A DNA stretch of 7,267 nt, taken from assembly GCA_009776385.1 (NCBI GenBank), contig WRFT01000094.1:1-7267 (forward strand), read 5' to 3'. The notes under the pieces were generated by a model, which was not told the origin of the DNA, made no database searches, and was given only the letters and a program-made list of their open reading frames with translations. This stretch comes from Clostridia bacterium. GTDB lineage: Bacteria; Bacillota; Clostridia; Christensenellales; Aristaeellaceae. How positions within the stretch are numbered: position 1 is the stretch's first letter; every line of letters begins with the position of its first letter. The position numbers and the translations under genes were made by a program. Shown piece after piece: positions 6,602 through 7,267 of the stretch.

Positions 6602-7159
6602 ATGACAATCAGTATAGCGGCTCCGTTTAGCGCGGATATAGCGCAAGGTCTTCGAGCGGGTGATTCCGTAAGCCTGTCAGGTTTTATTTATACAGCCCGT
6701 GACGCCGCGCATCTCCTTATGCGTGACGCGCTGCTTGCGGGGCGGGAACTTCCCTTTGATATACGCGGGCAAACCTTGTTTTACGCGGGCCCCACTCCCG
6801 CTCCGCCCGGACGCCCTATAGGTTCTATCGGCCCTACGACATCCTCACGAATGGATTTTGCCACGCCGCTTTTGTTAAAAGCAGGTATGCGCGCAATGAT
6901 CGGGAAAGGTTCCAGAAGCGAAGGCGTTATCCAGGCTATGGCGCAATACGGGGCTGTTTACTTCGCGGCTGTAGGGGGTGCGGCCGCATTGATGGCCGGT
7001 TGTGTTCTGTCAGCCACGGTGATAGCTTATCCTGAACTGGGAACGGAGTCTGTTTCCTTGCTTCATGTAAAGGACTTGCCTATAATCGTCGCGGTGGATT
7101 GTCTTGGAAATGACTATTACACGCAGGGGCCGAAGCGATTTCTAAATATACATAATTAG
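6602..7159 (+). CDS. fumB: Fumarate hydratase, class I, beta subunit
   Basis: This 185-residue protein matches the C-terminal domain of class I fumarases, which completes the active site together with the alpha subunit. Visible motifs are the early GDSVSLSGFIYTARDAAH, GPTTSSRMD at residues 77-85, the IGKGSRSEG loop near 100-108, a GGAAAL segment, and AYPELGTES. The protein ends with the family-typical IVAVDCLGNDYY region. GAAAGGA at 6588-6594 lies 7 nt before the ATG, and the gene follows the alpha subunit by 21 nt, so the two are surely cotranscribed. The 21-nt gap holds no promoter or terminator that I can see. TtdB of tartrate dehydratase is the alternative name to consider. The symbol denotes the beta subunit, not E. 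coli FumB. Confidence 0.9.
   Translation: MTISIAAPFSADIAQGLRAGDSVSLSGFIYTARDAAHLLMRDALLAGRELPFDIRGQTLFYAGPTPAPPGRPIGSIGPTTSSRMDFATPLLLKAGMRAMIGKGSRSEGVIQAMAQYGAVYFAAVGGAAALMAGCVLSATVIAYPELGTESVSLLHVKDLPIIVAVDCLGNDYYTQGPKRFLNIHN
7142..7159 (+). repeat. AT-rich imperfect palindrome at the end of the fumarase beta gene
   Basis: CTAAATATACATAATTAG matches its reverse complement at 14 of 18 positions and ends with the TAG stop codon. It lies about 36 nt before the next -10 element, a reasonable place for a regulator to bind. It does not fit the ArgR box spacing, and AT-rich symmetry of this kind can arise by chance. Confidence 0.25.
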
Positions 7160-7173
7160 TACGCTTCATCCGG

Positions 7174-7201
7174 CTGCCTATAGCACAAGCCCTGTTATAA
7201 T
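7174..7201 (+). promoter_or_regulatory. Extended -10 promoter for the last gene
   Basis: A perfect TATAAT at 7196-7201 is preceded by TG at 7193-7194, forming an extended -10. The best -35 candidate, CTGCCT at 7174-7179 with a 16-nt spacer, is poor, as is tolerated in extended -10 promoters. Transcription should begin near 7208, only about 20 nt before the start codon. No terminator is seen between the fumarase beta stop and this site, so readthrough from the operon is possible. Confidence 0.7.
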
Positions 7202-7215
7202 AGTATGGGAAATAT

Positions 7216-7224
7216 GGAGGAGGT
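7216..7224 (+). promoter_or_regulatory. Strong ribosome binding site of the last gene, with start ambiguity
   Basis: GGAGGAGGT can be aligned in two ways. GGAGG at 7216-7220 is 5 nt from the ATG at 7226, while the fuller AGGAGGT at 7218-7224 is 1 nt from that ATG but 7 nt from an in-frame TTG at 7232. Either codon could be the start. Confidence 0.75.
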
Positions 7225-7225
7225 C

Positions 7226-7267
7226 ATGAGGTTGAAACACTTATTAAAACTGCTTGACTTATCAGGA
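7226..7267 (+). CDS. 5' end of a gene, possibly ornithine carbamoyltransferase
   Basis: Fourteen codons are present before the window ends, giving MRLKHLLKLLDLSG from the ATG at 7226, or a start at LKHLL (read as M) if the TTG at 7232 is used. That it is a real gene is supported by the promoter at 7174-7201 and the strong ribosome binding site. The KHLLKLLDLS start resembles the N-terminus of ornithine carbamoyltransferases (ArgF), which make citrulline in arginine metabolism. That identity is from memory over a very short stretch and should be held lightly. Confidence 0.55.
   Translation, partial: MRLKHLLKLLDLSG

Noticed and set aside
7160..7195. A possible terminator after the fumarase beta gene
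   Set aside because: Only a 4-bp pairing (GGCT with AGCC) can be found and no T-run follows, so it does not qualify as an intrinsic terminator.
1..7267. A hidden defence, mobile or CRISPR system
   Set aside because: The window is filled end to end with recognised housekeeping genes on one strand. There are no spaced repeats, transposase motifs, integrase or attachment-type repeats, and no unassigned stretch of 300 bases.

Overview
This window reads as ordinary, compact chromosomal DNA from a bacterium. The valyl-tRNA synthetase closely follows the Gram-positive anaerobe (Clostridia/Bacillota) pattern, the valS-folC pair is common in that phylum, the ribosome binding sites are strong AGGAGG types, and the fumarase is the oxygen-sensitive two-subunit [4Fe-4S] form typical of anaerobes. 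Base composition looks close to half G+C by eye. Bacillota, probably a Clostridia-type anaerobe, is my best guess; I cannot name the genus. All genes are on the + strand.

Layout. Positions 1-35 may hold the last codons of an upstream gene. valS (47-2686, Val-tRNA charging) overlaps folC (2676-3902, folylpolyglutamate/dihydrofolate synthase) by 11 nt. A candidate promoter (3888-3916) in the end of folC and the gap after it precedes rsmH (3953-4876). rsmI follows after 10 nt (4887-5738). Its stop overlaps the start of the fumarase alpha subunit gene (5735-6580) as ATGA, and the beta subunit gene follows after 21 nt (6602-7159). A 66-nt gap carries a clear extended -10 promoter and a strong ribosome binding site in front of the first 14 codons of a last gene, possibly argF, which runs off the end.

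How the genes fit together. RsmH and RsmI modify the same nucleotide, C1402 of 16S rRNA (N4-methyl and 2'-O-methyl), so their pairing is a functional unit. It is the most interesting feature here, because rsmH normally sits in the division/cell wall cluster and rsmI elsewhere. The two fumarase subunits make one enzyme converting fumarate and malate. Its tight coupling to rsmI has no obvious metabolic reason and may simply reflect gene packing. valS and folC look like a housekeeping pair.

I found no mobile element, CRISPR array, tRNA, rRNA, defence system or convincing intrinsic terminator. No undescribed system is visible; the findings below are about gene arrangement and small sites.
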